NCBI GenBank assembly: GCA_031409695.1
Contig: JANNXS010000228.1
Coordinates: 1 to 35,175, forward strand
Length of the DNA stretch: 35,175 nt
Reading direction: 5' to 3'
Source of the DNA: JABFRJ01 sp031409695
Lineage (GTDB): Bacteria > Pseudomonadota > Alphaproteobacteria > Rhizobiales > Hyphomicrobiaceae
Part shown: positions 25,764 to 32,460 of the stretch, one piece after another
Numbering within the stretch: position 1 is the stretch's first letter
Layout of the letters: each line of letters opens with the position of its first letter
The notes under the pieces: model-generated
The model's input: only the letters and a program-made list of their open reading frames with translations
Databases searched by the model: none
Told to the model about the DNA's origin: nothing
Position numbers and translations under genes: made by a program

Positions 25764-26615
25764 TTAAGACGCGGTCTCAGCCCGCACGCGGGCTTTTTTA
25801 AGCGGAGGGGCCTGCGCCTGCGACGGGTCTTGCGTGAAAGAGCGCGGCGTGAACGGGACGATATCAACGCCTGTTTGCGAAACCGTGACGAAGCTCTGGG
25901 CTGGCACAGCGGTCCATCCGTCGCGGATGTTGTCGAGGGGTTCTGATACAACCAGCGTGCCGCCTGCGGGGCAACACGTCTTGGTGTAAAGGGTCGGTGG
26001 ATTGGCGTCCGTTGAATAGCGAATGACCGTCAGGTTCTCGCCGTCGGACATGGCAGCCGTCATTTTTAGGGGCTCGGTTATCCCAGCCCGCTGCATTTCG
26101 TCTTCGACGAAGGCGAGCGTCGTTGCGGCCGCCTGTCTCGGGTCATCAGCTAGGCCATTCGCGAGCATAAGCAGAAACAGTGCCTCGCTGTCGGTTGTCC
26201 CAGCGCGGTGCTGAAACAGCGCGTCTGGGATCGAACTTTCCACCCGGCGCCGCAGCTTCTCCCAACCGGGCACTTGGCCGTTGTGCATGAACAGGCGGTG
26301 CTCGACGACGAACGGGTGGCAATTGGCTCGCGTGGTCGCGGTCCCCGGTGAGGCGCGAACGTGTGCCATGAACAAACGTGAGCGGATTTGGTGGGCGATA
26401 GACAGCAGGTTCTCATCACTCCAGGCCGGTCGGATGTCGCGGAACACGCCGGGTCTTTGCCGTTCCCCGTACCAAGCCAGGCCAAAGCCGTCGGCATTGA
26501 CCTGCATTTTTGCCTCGTGGCAGTGCAAGGACTGGGCGACGAGGCTTTGGCTCGGCCGCGAGACGAAGTCTTCGAGAAAGATGGGCGAACCCAAATAGGC
26601 GACCCAACGGCACAT
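25764..26615 (-). CDS. Class II glutamine amidotransferase (YafJ/EgtC-like)
   Basis: A 283-aa Ntn-type glutaminase-domain protein. Cys2 directly after the start Met is the catalytic N-terminal nucleophile (M-C-R-W-V-A-Y-L-G). The expected active-site blocks follow: N-A-D-G-F-G-L-A-W-Y, F-M-A-H-V-R-A-S, N-C-H-P-F and F-M-H-N-G-Q-V. There is no synthase domain, so it is a stand-alone amidotransferase-like protein of the YafJ group; its acceptor substrate is unknown. The last 30 residues are Pro/Lys/Arg-rich, and their codons contain a hairpin plus T-run that reads as a terminator on the opposite strand. Confidence 0.9.
   Translation of the reverse strand: MCRWVAYLGSPIFLEDFVSRPSQSLVAQSLHCHEAKMQVNADGFGLAWYGERQRPGVFRDIRPAWSDENLLSIAHQIRSRLFMAHVRASPGTATTRANCHPFVVEHRLFMHNGQVPGWEKLRRRVESSIPDALFQHRAGTTDSEALFLLMLANGLADDPRQAAATTLAFVEDEMQRAGITEPLKMTAAMSDGENLTVIRYSTDANPPTLYTKTCCPAGGTLVVSEPLDNIRDGWTAVPAQSFVTVSQTGVDIVPFTPRSFTQDPSQAQAPPLKKARVRAETAS
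25779..25799 (+). terminator. Intrinsic terminator on the plus strand, inside the amidotransferase gene end
   Basis: AGCCCG (25779-25784) pairs with CGGGCT (25789-25794) around CACG, extendable by one pair, followed by six T on the plus strand. It lies within the last codons of the minus-strand amidotransferase gene and would stop plus-strand transcription from the Suv3-like gene. Confidence 0.65.
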
Positions 26616-26688
26616 GGCGAACCCCGAATGTCAGTGTTTCAGGCGATGGTGGCGCTCTGAGAGCGGGTGGGCCTAACTAAGCACACGA

Positions 26689-26718
26689 GCGGACGACAGC
26701 AAAAGGGCGGACGACAGC
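26689..26718 (+). repeat. 12-nt direct repeat pair
   Basis: GCGGACGACAGC occurs at 26689-26700 and again at 26707-26718, separated by AAAAGG. It has no evident function. Confidence 0.7.
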
Positions 26719-26807
26719 TAAACAGTGCGGTGGCGGTAAGAGGGAAGGCCATGAACAACCCGGCTGGCCCTCGCAACGTGTGAGATAGCAGCCGCCGCGG
26801 CCGCATG

Positions 26808-26837
26808 ATCTGCGTTTTCTCAATAATCTGCGTTTTC
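26808..26837 (+). repeat. 12-nt direct repeat pair
   Basis: ATCTGCGTTTTC occurs at 26808-26819 and 26826-26837, separated by 6 bases. The period of 18 bases is the same as for the pair at 26689, so both may be products of the same slippage-type process. Confidence 0.7.
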
Positions 26838-27017
26838 GCACCGCTATGAACTAAAACACAAACGACCGAACATGTTGCGCGTCGGCAACTAGTGTGGCTC
26901 CGGTCTGGATGCGCTGTGGCATGGCCAAGAGGCGTCCAGTTTGATGTTGGCGCCCGAAGCATCAAATGAGATACAACTCAATATTTAGCGCCGACAGCCA
27001 AACGACATACCAACGAA

Positions 27018-27279
27018 TGTGCATAACGATTCGAAGGTGTGGATAAATTGGCCATCCCTAGGGGTTTTGAGAGGCCGCAGCGCGCCCCTGGTGCGCCTAG
27101 AAGTTTCACTCACACTAGGTCGCGCCACCCTGCCTATTTTGCCGTTTCAGCAATAGCATTATGAATTGCTTCACGAAAAAAACTCGCATCCGCCACCGAA
27201 TCTCCATAGGTGAGACTTCGAGGGGGCTTGTTTGCGTCCCTGTATGCGTTGTGCCCGGTTCCGGGCGGTGTGTGGATAA
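27018..27279 (-). promoter_or_regulatory. Cluster of three DnaA-box matches
   Basis: TGTGCATAA (27018-27026), TGTGGATAA (27038-27046) and TGTGGATAA (27271-27279) are reverse complements of TTATNCACA, the consensus binding site of the initiator DnaA. All three are in one orientation, and the first two are 20 bases apart, about two helical turns. They lie upstream of the gene at 27431. They could be a replication-origin fragment, a DnaA-regulated promoter or a DnaA-titrating cluster; the usual neighbours of an alphaproteobacterial chromosome origin are not in the window. Confidence 0.5.
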
Positions 27280-27430
27280 TCCCAACGGTCGTGCGGCGAT
27301 CATGAGATCATTCAGACCTCGCAAGATAACCACCTGATCGTCATTCGGCGATTGTGGCCCTCCACTAAAGTGCAAACGACCGTCCTGATGAGTTGTTAGC
27401 GTATCGGTCGCACCTTGAGGGATGAGAGCA

Positions 27431-28660
27431 ATGAGACATGCTCTTGGTATAATGGGAGTTATGGCCGCGACGGTCCTATTGGCCGTGTCTGCTGCCATCA
27501 ACTGGCAATTCGGCTACAATCTCGGGCAAACCGAGATGGATAAGCAGATATATGGTGCTGCCTCCGCGGCGGCAGACTGCTTTAAGGCTCTAGTGCCATT
27601 CTTTTTCTTTGCCGCGATGCGTAACAAAATGTGGTCTCAGGCGATTGCTTCGGCGGTGGTCTGGGTGGTTGTCACGACCTACTCGTTGGCATCTGCCGTC
27701 GGCCATACAGCGCAGATCCGGGACTACAATTCCGGTCAGCGTACTGTTGCTTCGGTGAACTACTCAGCTGTTCGTGCGGATCTGAAAGCCGCGCAGGATC
27801 AGCTGAATTGGGTGCCGCAGCATCGCCCTGCCGCCTCGGTGCAAGCAGATATCGATTCTACCAAGCTCAATAAATACTGGGGCTGGACCGATAGCTGCGC
27901 AAAGCCAGCGGACGATGCAGGTCGGAAGTTCTGCCAGAAGTACCAAGCGTTCCAATCTGAGCTTGGTTCGGCCAATCAGGCCTCCAAGCTGACTGCGTCG
28001 ATCAAGGAGATCAACGCTAAACTCGCGCAGGCTAGCGGCACGTCCGCCATGTCCGACGCTGATCCCCAGGCGGCCGTCCTCGCCAAGCTCGTGAATATGG
28101 TTATTCCGGGCACTAAGGTAGAGGATGTGCAGACGGCATTGATCATTCTGGTCGCCGTCCTGCTGGAGGTTGGGTCTGGCTTTGGTATGTACGTCGCCTT
28201 TGCTACCTGGCGCTTGAATGACCGCCCGGCTCCACGTTTGCCATTGTCGGCTGCCGTGCCCGTCCCGGTCTCCGCTTCTGCCCACTCAGCGCCCATCCTG
28301 GCTCCGGCTGCTGCAGTCGCCTCTAAGCCCCGCCTAGGCGGTGCCAACGACAACCGAGTTGTGAGCAAGCAACTGACTGCGCCTGAAACCGACGTGCAGC
28401 GTTTTCACAAGGAGCGTATTGAAGTTGCTGATGGCGCAAGCCTGACAGCCACGACCCTTTATGAGGACTACTGCGCCTGGTGTGAGGAGCAGCATAAAGA
28501 GCCTCTCGCATTGCCGACCTTTGGACGTGAGTTTGGTGAGTTGCCTGGAGTTCAGAAAGCGAAAATCGCCGGCCGCGTCCGATACATCGGAGTTGGTCTG
28601 AGATCAGGACTTTTGGGCGACGAGGAGGATAAGAACATGCCGGCCACACGGGCCGCATGA
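27431..28660 (+). CDS. Four-helix membrane protein with primase-like C-terminal winged helix
   Basis: A 409-aa protein. ATG 27431 has GAGG 10 bases upstream; ATG 27422 is too close to that site. Hydrophobic segments lie at about 4-22, 47-62 (with F-F-F-F), 67-90 and 230-252. Between the third and fourth is a polar, probably helical region of about 135 residues with two cysteines. A Pro/Ala-rich linker follows (about 260-300), then a C-terminal domain of about 75 residues with the pattern F-H-K-E-R-I-E, L-Y-E-D-Y-C-A-W-C-E-E, P-T-F-G-R-E-F and Y-I-G-V. This resembles the winged-helix domain at the end of P4-type phage and plasmid primases. No ATPase domain is present. Function is unknown; a membrane-tethered DNA-binding role is an inference. 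A strong terminator follows. Confidence 0.75.
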   Translation: MRHALGIMGVMAATVLLAVSAAINWQFGYNLGQTEMDKQIYGAASAAADCFKALVPFFFFAAMRNKMWSQAIASAVVWVVVTTYSLASAVGHTAQIRDYNSGQRTVASVNYSAVRADLKAAQDQLNWVPQHRPAASVQADIDSTKLNKYWGWTDSCAKPADDAGRKFCQKYQAFQSELGSANQASKLTASIKEINAKLAQASGTSAMSDADPQAAVLAKLVNMVIPGTKVEDVQTALIILVAVLLEVGSGFGMYVAFATWRLNDRPAPRLPLSAAVPVPVSASAHSAPILAPAAAVASKPRLGGANDNRVVSKQLTAPETDVQRFHKERIEVADGASLTATTLYEDYCAWCEEQHKEPLALPTFGREFGELPGVQKAKIAGRVRYIGVGLRSGLLGDEEDKNMPATRAA

Positions 28661-28690
28661 GGCGCAAGCCTCCATCCACAGACTTCGGAA

Positions 28691-28716
28691 AGGGCTCGGG
28701 AAACCGGGCCCTTTTT
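28691..28716 (+). terminator. Intrinsic terminator, first copy of the 22-nt hairpin
   Basis: The stem AGGGCTCGG with CCGGGCCCT (one G-T pair) closes a GAAA tetraloop at 28691-28712 and is followed by a T-run to 28716. It begins 30 bases after the stop of the membrane protein gene. The identical 22 bases recur at 29502-29523. Confidence 0.88.
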
Positions 28717-28873
28717 GCTGTTTGGTGCAAAACCGCAGCACGGAAAGTTTTTCTGGTGTGCCCGTGGGTACATCGCGTCCGTCCAGGCTTTGGCATTCTC
28801 AAATCCAGAACGAGCCGAACGAACCAGAAAGAAAACTTTACGCGCCACGGCGCACCAACCCCTGGACGGAACC

Positions 28874-29092
28874 ATGTTAAAAATCACCACTCTATTTCCA
28901 GCGCTCGCTTTGCTGATCACAATCGCCGCGCTGCCTGCACCGGCGACCGCTAGGCTGCATCAGGCGAGCGATACTTTGACGAGCACATCCCAAGCGACGG
29001 CGCTCGACATGGTTGCAGCAAAGCCGCGCCCAAAGCCGAAACCCAAGCCGCGCTGTAAGTGGGTCAACGGCGTGCTCGTCTGCAGCTTCTGA
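28874..29092 (+). CDS. Small secreted protein with Lys-Pro repeats
   Basis: A 72-aa protein from ATG 28874, with GGACGGA 3 bases upstream. The open frame extends further upstream, but that part runs through the terminator and is not protein-like. Residues 1-27 are a clear signal peptide (M-L-K, then a Leu/Ala-rich core, ending P-A-T-A). The mature part has K-P-R-P-K-P-K-P-K-P-R and ends C-K-W-V-N-G-V-L-V-C-S-F, where the two cysteines could form a disulfide. No family is recognised. It is followed by a second small secreted-protein gene in the same direction. Confidence 0.6.
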   Translation: MLKITTLFPALALLITIAALPAPATARLHQASDTLTSTSQATALDMVAAKPRPKPKPKPRCKWVNGVLVCSF

Positions 29093-29155
29093 AATTCTGC
29101 TTCGATAATTGACCTCAACTCGACCCATCACCGGTAACGGAAAGGACAGCCTGCC

Positions 29156-29416
29156 ATGTCTTCAATCCTGCGCGCTGCCGCTGTCGCGGTATCGACTGCC
29201 CTCAGCCTGTTTTCTTTTGTGGGCTCGGCCTCGGCGGCCAGCAACTGCACGAGTAGCGCAACAGCCGTTTGCGTCCGTGCGATCTGCAGTCTTGGACCGC
29301 CTCCGAAGTGTTCGGGGTGTGCGGAATGGAAGTGTGTCGAGAACGGCGGCGGCAAGGGCACATCGGGCGCGATCCGCGGAAAGCCAGCGCGGATGCAAAG
29401 TCTCATGCGTCGGTAG
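29156..29416 (+). CDS. Small secreted cysteine-rich protein
   Basis: An 86-aa protein from ATG 29156, with GGAAAGG about 10 bases upstream. Residues 1-28 form a signal peptide (hydrophobic core V-S-T-A-L-S-L-F-S-F-V, cleavage after A-S-A). The mature 58 residues contain six cysteines (N-C-T, V-C-V, I-C-S, K-C-S-G-C, K-C-V), an even number suited to three disulfides, followed by a Gly/Arg-rich tail. No known family is recognised. It lies 63 bases after the preceding small gene, so the two may be one transcript. Confidence 0.6.
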   Translation: MSSILRAAAVAVSTALSLFSFVGSASAASNCTSSATAVCVRAICSLGPPPKCSGCAEWKCVENGGGKGTSGAIRGKPARMQSLMRR

Positions 29417-29501
29417 TGGGGTGAGTTCGCTTTAGGGATTGAGGAGACAAACGCCACCCGGCGCATGTGAGCCCCTCGTCCGTTTTTTTCAGACTGCGAA
29501 C

Positions 29502-29523
29502 AGGGCTCGGGAAACCGGGCCCT
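29502..29523 (+). repeat. Second copy of the 22-nt GAAA hairpin
   Basis: Identical to 28691-28712: 9-bp stem, one G-T pair, GAAA loop. Here only TT and then CTGCAG follow, so it is a weaker terminator on the plus strand. It lies 85 bases after the cysteine-rich gene and may end its transcript. Confidence 0.75.
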
Positions 29524-29613
29524 TCTGCAGTTGGCAGAGGCAATCCTCGTTCCGCTAATGCATATTATGGAAAATAGCGTTTGTTTCATATTGGAACAGA
29601 TGGCATTTTCTGT

Positions 29614-30303
29614 TTAACCCAACAGGCAGTCGAACAACACGTCGCCGTCGGAGAGCAGGTGCACCTCGGCTTTTGGGCGGCGGGCATCTTTGAGGTGGGC
29701 GAGCGGCGCCAGATCCAGCCCGGTTTTTCCGGAACCGAGGATGACGGGGGCGACAAGCACGTGCAGCCGGTTGAGGGCGCCCCGGTCGATGAACTGGGAG
29801 ACCGTGGCGGCCCCGCCTTCAATCAGGAGTTTGGCTAGGCCGCGTTCGGCCAGTGCCGCGACGATGGCACGGGGGCACAGCTTTCCGTCGACGGCGTTGA
29901 CGATGATCTCGGCGACGTCAGAGGGTGTCGGCCCAGGGCGAGCGCGGATGATGAAGGTGCGTGCGCCGTCATCCCGACGTAAACACTTGCGGTCGAGGGG
30001 CAGGCGGCCGTTGGGATCAATAACGACGCGCGCTGGGTTCGGACCGGCAACGTGGCGGACATTCAGCTGCGGGTCATCGGCAACGGCCGTCCCCACGCCC
30101 ACCACGACCGCGTCAACGACGGCGCGGATACGGTGCACATGGATGAGGGCTTCATGGTTGTTGATCCAGCGGCTCTCACCGGATGGCAGAGCAATACGAC
30201 CGTCGAGTGACTGACCGAGCTGCCCGATGACAAACGAGCGGCCAGCCGGCGCATGCACGATATGTCCGATGCCAGGGAAGCGGGCGAGGTCGCGATTTGG
30301 CAT
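29614..30303 (-). CDS. RibD C-terminal-type (dihydrofolate reductase-like) reductase
   Basis: A 229-aa protein matching the reductase half of RibD, which reduces 5-amino-6-ribosylamino-uracil 5'-phosphate with NADPH in riboflavin synthesis. Visible signatures are G-Q-L-G-Q-S-L-D-G-R-I-A near residue 27, V-D-A-V-V-V-G-V-G-T-A-V-A-D-D-P-Q-L, and K-L-L-I-E-G-G-A-A-T-V-S-Q-F-I near residue 158. The deaminase half of RibD is absent and no other rib gene adjoins. It may therefore be a stand-alone riboflavin reductase or a related dihydrofolate reductase-like enzyme of other use. The start at ATG 30303 is 10 bases downstream of the DUF2798-like stop, so co-transcription is likely. Confidence 0.87.
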   Translation of the reverse strand: MPNRDLARFPGIGHIVHAPAGRSFVIGQLGQSLDGRIALPSGESRWINNHEALIHVHRIRAVVDAVVVGVGTAVADDPQLNVRHVAGPNPARVVIDPNGRLPLDRKCLRRDDGARTFIIRARPGPTPSDVAEIIVNAVDGKLCPRAIVAALAERGLAKLLIEGGAATVSQFIDRGALNRLHVLVAPVILGSGKTGLDLAPLAHLKDARRPKAEVHLLSDGDVLFDCLLG

Positions 30304-30312
30304 GTCAGCGCC

Positions 30313-30552
30313 TCATGTGCGCGGCTGTTCGACAATGCGGCCAACGAATTTGCGGGCCAGTGGCAGCACGACAGTCAGAACCGGGAAAGCAATCGCCCAC
30401 GACGACATCCACGCCTTGAGCCAAGCGGTCAGCCAGCCTGGCGAGATGCCAAGCGCCATGACGGTCGAGAGCCCCGAGATGATGTTTGACATCAAGAAGG
30501 TGACGATCAGCGGCAGCATGATGGGCGCCGCGGCCGCGGGCAACTTGCGCAT
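30313..30552 (-). CDS. DUF2798-like two-helix membrane protein
   Basis: A 79-aa protein with two transmembrane helices. The pattern F-L-M-S-N-I-I-S-G-L-S-T, G-W-L-T-A-W-L-K-A-W-M-S-S-W and A-F-P-V-L-T-V-V-L-P-L is that of the DUF2798 family, whose function is unknown. ATG 30552 overlaps the stop codon of the actR gene by one base (TAATG), so it is probably translated by ribosomes finishing actR. The longer open frame to 30642 runs inside actR and is not used. Confidence 0.8.
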   Translation of the reverse strand: MRKLPAAAAPIMLPLIVTFLMSNIISGLSTVMALGISPGWLTAWLKAWMSSWAIAFPVLTVVLPLARKFVGRIVEQPRT

Positions 30553-31115
30553 TACTTCGGCGCGCGCTTGGCAAGGATGCGTTGCAGGGTCCGACGGTGC
30601 ATGTTCAAGCGCCGTGCGGTTTCTGAGACGTTGCGGTTGCAAAGCTCATACACGCGCTGGATATGCTCCCAGCGCACGCGATCCGCCGACATGGGATTTT
30701 CCGGCGGCGGGGCTTTCTCGTCTGAAGGCGCAAGAAGGGCGTCGGTAACTTCATCGGCGTCGGCGGGTTTGGCTAGATAATCAACCGCGCCGAGTTTTAC
30801 AGCCGAGACGGCGGTCGCGAAGTTGCCGTAGCCGGTGAGCACGATGGCGCGGCTGTCGGTGCGAAGTTTACGGATCTCAGCGATGATGTCGAGCCCGCTA
30901 CCATCCTCAAGCCGCAAATCAACGACGGCAAAAGCCGGTGCCTTCTGGCGAATCAGATCGAGGCCTTCGGCAACCGACGACCCCATGCGCACCTCAAACC
31001 CGCGTTGCTCCATGGCGCGGCCAAGACGTTGCAAAAACGCCTTGTCATCGTCAACAATAACGAGCGAACGGTCAGCCGGTAATTCGTCCGGCTTGAATGA
31101 GAGATCTTCGGCCAC
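30552..31115 (-). CDS. actR: ActR/RegA/PrrA-family redox response regulator
   Basis: A 187-aa two-component regulator. The receiver domain has the acidic pocket (V-D-D-D near residue 21), phospho-acceptor D66 in V-V-D-L-R-L-E-D-G, and the conserved Lys in L-A-K-P. A Pro-rich linker joins it to a Fis-type helix-turn-helix ending in N-V-S-E-T-A-R-R-L-N-M-H-R-R-T-L-Q-R-I-L, the near-invariant ActR/RegA DNA-binding helix. In relatives the partner kinase RegB/ActS senses redox state, and the regulator controls respiration, carbon and nitrogen fixation. No kinase gene is in this window. GTG 31115 is the start because GGAGGAG lies 5 bases upstream; the frame is open 7 codons further. Confidence 0.93.
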   Translation of the reverse strand: MAEDLSFKPDELPADRSLVIVDDDKAFLQRLGRAMEQRGFEVRMGSSVAEGLDLIRQKAPAFAVVDLRLEDGSGLDIIAEIRKLRTDSRAIVLTGYGNFATAVSAVKLGAVDYLAKPADADEVTDALLAPSDEKAPPPENPMSADRVRWEHIQRVYELCNRNVSETARRLNMHRRTLQRILAKRAPK

Positions 31116-31401
31116 GGGAACTCCTCCAAGCGGCACATATACGCGCGATTATGGCTCAGGGGAAGCTATTGCGGCGCGGGTATGGCCGACCCTGACTGCG
31201 GCGACTGTGTTTTGTGCAGCGAAAACTTGTGATGACACAGTTTGATACAGCCATTGCGTCCGGCACTTAAAGAGGCTACAGAGCGCGCATCGACTTTTGG
31301 TGCGGGAGCGTCCCGCTGACAACGACCCCAAAATAGCGACACCCGCTCGCGCCTCATACTGTGGCCTGAGTTACTTCCGCCTTCAAAAAACGAGCCTGAC
31401 G

Positions 31402-31611
31402 ATGACAAACGGTACTGTGAAGTTCTACAACGACCAAAAAGGTTTTGGATTTATCCAGCCTGATGGCGGCGGCAAGGACGTGTTCGTACACGCCACCGCC
31501 CTCGAGCGCGCTGGTCTGCGCGGCCTCAAAGAAGGTGACAAAGTCTCCTTCGACACCGAAGAAGACCGCCGCTCTGGCAAGATGGCTGTCGGCACCATCG
31601 CAATGCGTTAA
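31402..31611 (+). CDS. cspA: Cold-shock domain protein (CspA family)
   Basis: A 69-aa single-stranded nucleic-acid-binding protein. The RNA-binding motifs K-G-F-G-F-I (RNP1) and V-F-V-H-A (RNP2) are in place and the N-terminus reads M-T-N-G-T-V-K-F-Y-N, as in other alphaproteobacterial Csp proteins. Length is normal. The start is ATG 31402; the open frame upstream is the untranslated leader. A 286-base gap separates it from the divergent actR gene, long enough for the extended leader often found on csp transcripts, though I could not identify a specific structure in it. A good terminator follows. Confidence 0.94.
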   Translation: MTNGTVKFYNDQKGFGFIQPDGGGKDVFVHATALERAGLRGLKEGDKVSFDTEEDRRSGKMAVGTIAMR

Positions 31612-31641
31612 TTCGCATCGCTGATTGCTGAAAGTTACGCT

Positions 31642-31669
31642 CGGCCCGTTCGCAAGGACGGGCCGTTCT
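31642..31669 (+). terminator. Terminator after the cold-shock gene
   Basis: CGGCCCGTTC (31642-31651) pairs with GGACGGGCCG (31656-31665) around GCAA, with one G-T pair, followed by TTCT. It lies 30 bases after the stop codon. Confidence 0.85.
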
Positions 31670-31856
31670 GCGTTCTGGGGTGGGCCGGGCCCGTCGCGCT
31701 GCTTTCAATGGAAACCGATGCTGCTGCAAGCGCGCTGCTGCCCGTGATCTGGGGCCGGGCCGGACGCCGTGCGGCGGGTGGTGGCGGCGGAGTAACGGGC
31801 AGGAGTGGAAACTCATCTTGAGTTGATTTATGCTGGCCTTGAGAATGAGGTGACCG

Positions 31857-32132
31857 ATGAATATCGCGCTGCCAAAAACACATACTGAATGGCTGCAAAG
31901 TCGCATCGCGGACGGGACATTTGCGTCGTTGGATGAGGCGCTTGCGCAGATCGTCGAAGAACGCATGTTGTCCGAGGCTGATGACTGGCTACCGCAGGCA
32001 GGTGCAGAATTGGAAATGTTGGTTGAGAGCCTCGATGCGGCGCGGGCCGATGTTGCAGCGGGCAGGTTCGTAACGCTCGACGAACATCGCGCCCGCACTG
32101 CCGAAAGGCTGGCCCGAATTCGCAGCGCATGA
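31857..32132 (+). CDS. parD: ParD-like antitoxin
   Basis: A 91-aa protein whose N-terminal 40 residues (M-N-I-A-L-P-K-T-H-T-E-W-L, F-A-S-L-D-E-A-L) match the ribbon-helix-helix DNA-binding fold of ParD/CopG antitoxins. The C-terminal half is acidic and Ala-rich, then basic, as expected for a toxin-neutralising tail. TGAGG precedes the ATG. Its stop overlaps the parE start by four bases (ATGA), the standard type II toxin-antitoxin arrangement. It probably represses its own promoter together with ParE. Confidence 0.82.
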   Translation: MNIALPKTHTEWLQSRIADGTFASLDEALAQIVEERMLSEADDWLPQAGAELEMLVESLDAARADVAAGRFVTLDEHRARTAERLARIRSA

Positions 32133-32434
32133 CTACGGTCATCATCAGCCCGCGAGCCGCCACCGATCTCGATGTAGTTTCGGCTTACCTTTCGGGGCGC
32201 GGCGGCTGGCGGTTGGTCGAGAAATATGACGGACTTTTCGGCGCCGTTTATCGCCGGTTGGAGATGTGGCCGGCATCCGGTCCTGCGCGTTCGCAACTAG
32301 GAAAGCAGGCGCGGATTGCACCGGTGCCACCATATGTTGTGATCTACGATTGGGATGCCACGGCCGACCGTGTGACGATTGTGCGGGTCGTCCGGGGGAA
32401 TCGGCGGATGACGCGGAAGCTGGTGCGAGGATAG
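32129..32434 (+). CDS. parE: ParE/RelE-superfamily toxin
   Basis: A 101-aa protein of the RelE/ParE toxin superfamily. I-I-S-P-R-A-A-T-D-L-D at the N-terminus, the central P-A-S-G-P-A-R-S and P-P-Y-V-V-I-Y-D-W strands, and the final V-T-I-V-R-V-V-R-G-N-R-R follow the ParE pattern. ParE toxins inhibit DNA gyrase; RelE-type members cleave mRNA. The pairing with a ParD-like antitoxin favours the gyrase type. The open frame and motifs look intact, so the module is probably functional. Confidence 0.85.
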   Translation: MTTVIISPRAATDLDVVSAYLSGRGGWRLVEKYDGLFGAVYRRLEMWPASGPARSQLGKQARIAPVPPYVVIYDWDATADRVTIVRVVRGNRRMTRKLVRG

Positions 32435-32460
32435 GCGTTATAGGTGGAAGCATCCCATGT

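Larger units (their letters stand above)
26616..27430. other. 815-base stretch without a convincing gene
   Basis: This holds two short direct-repeat pairs (26689-26718 and 26808-26837), three DnaA-box matches (27018-27279), a CCCTAGGG palindrome (27056-27063) and the upstream region of the membrane protein gene at 27431. Two minus-strand open frames (26639-26965 and 27115-27501) have unlikely composition and no family features. Base composition is closer to even than in neighbouring genes. Confidence 0.6.

Noticed and set aside
26689..26837. Short direct repeats as possible integration (att) sites
   Set aside because: Each pair is separated by only 6 bases and there is no integrase or tRNA gene; they look like slippage products.
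26639..26965. Minus-strand open frame of 108 codons upstream of the amidotransferase
   Set aside because: Its sequence includes products of the local 18-base-period repeats, is Arg/Cys/Ser/Thr-rich without a fold-like pattern, and has no clear ribosome-binding site.
27115..27501. Minus-strand open frame of 128 codons
   Set aside because: It overlaps the start of the well-supported gene at 27431 in antisense and shows no family features.
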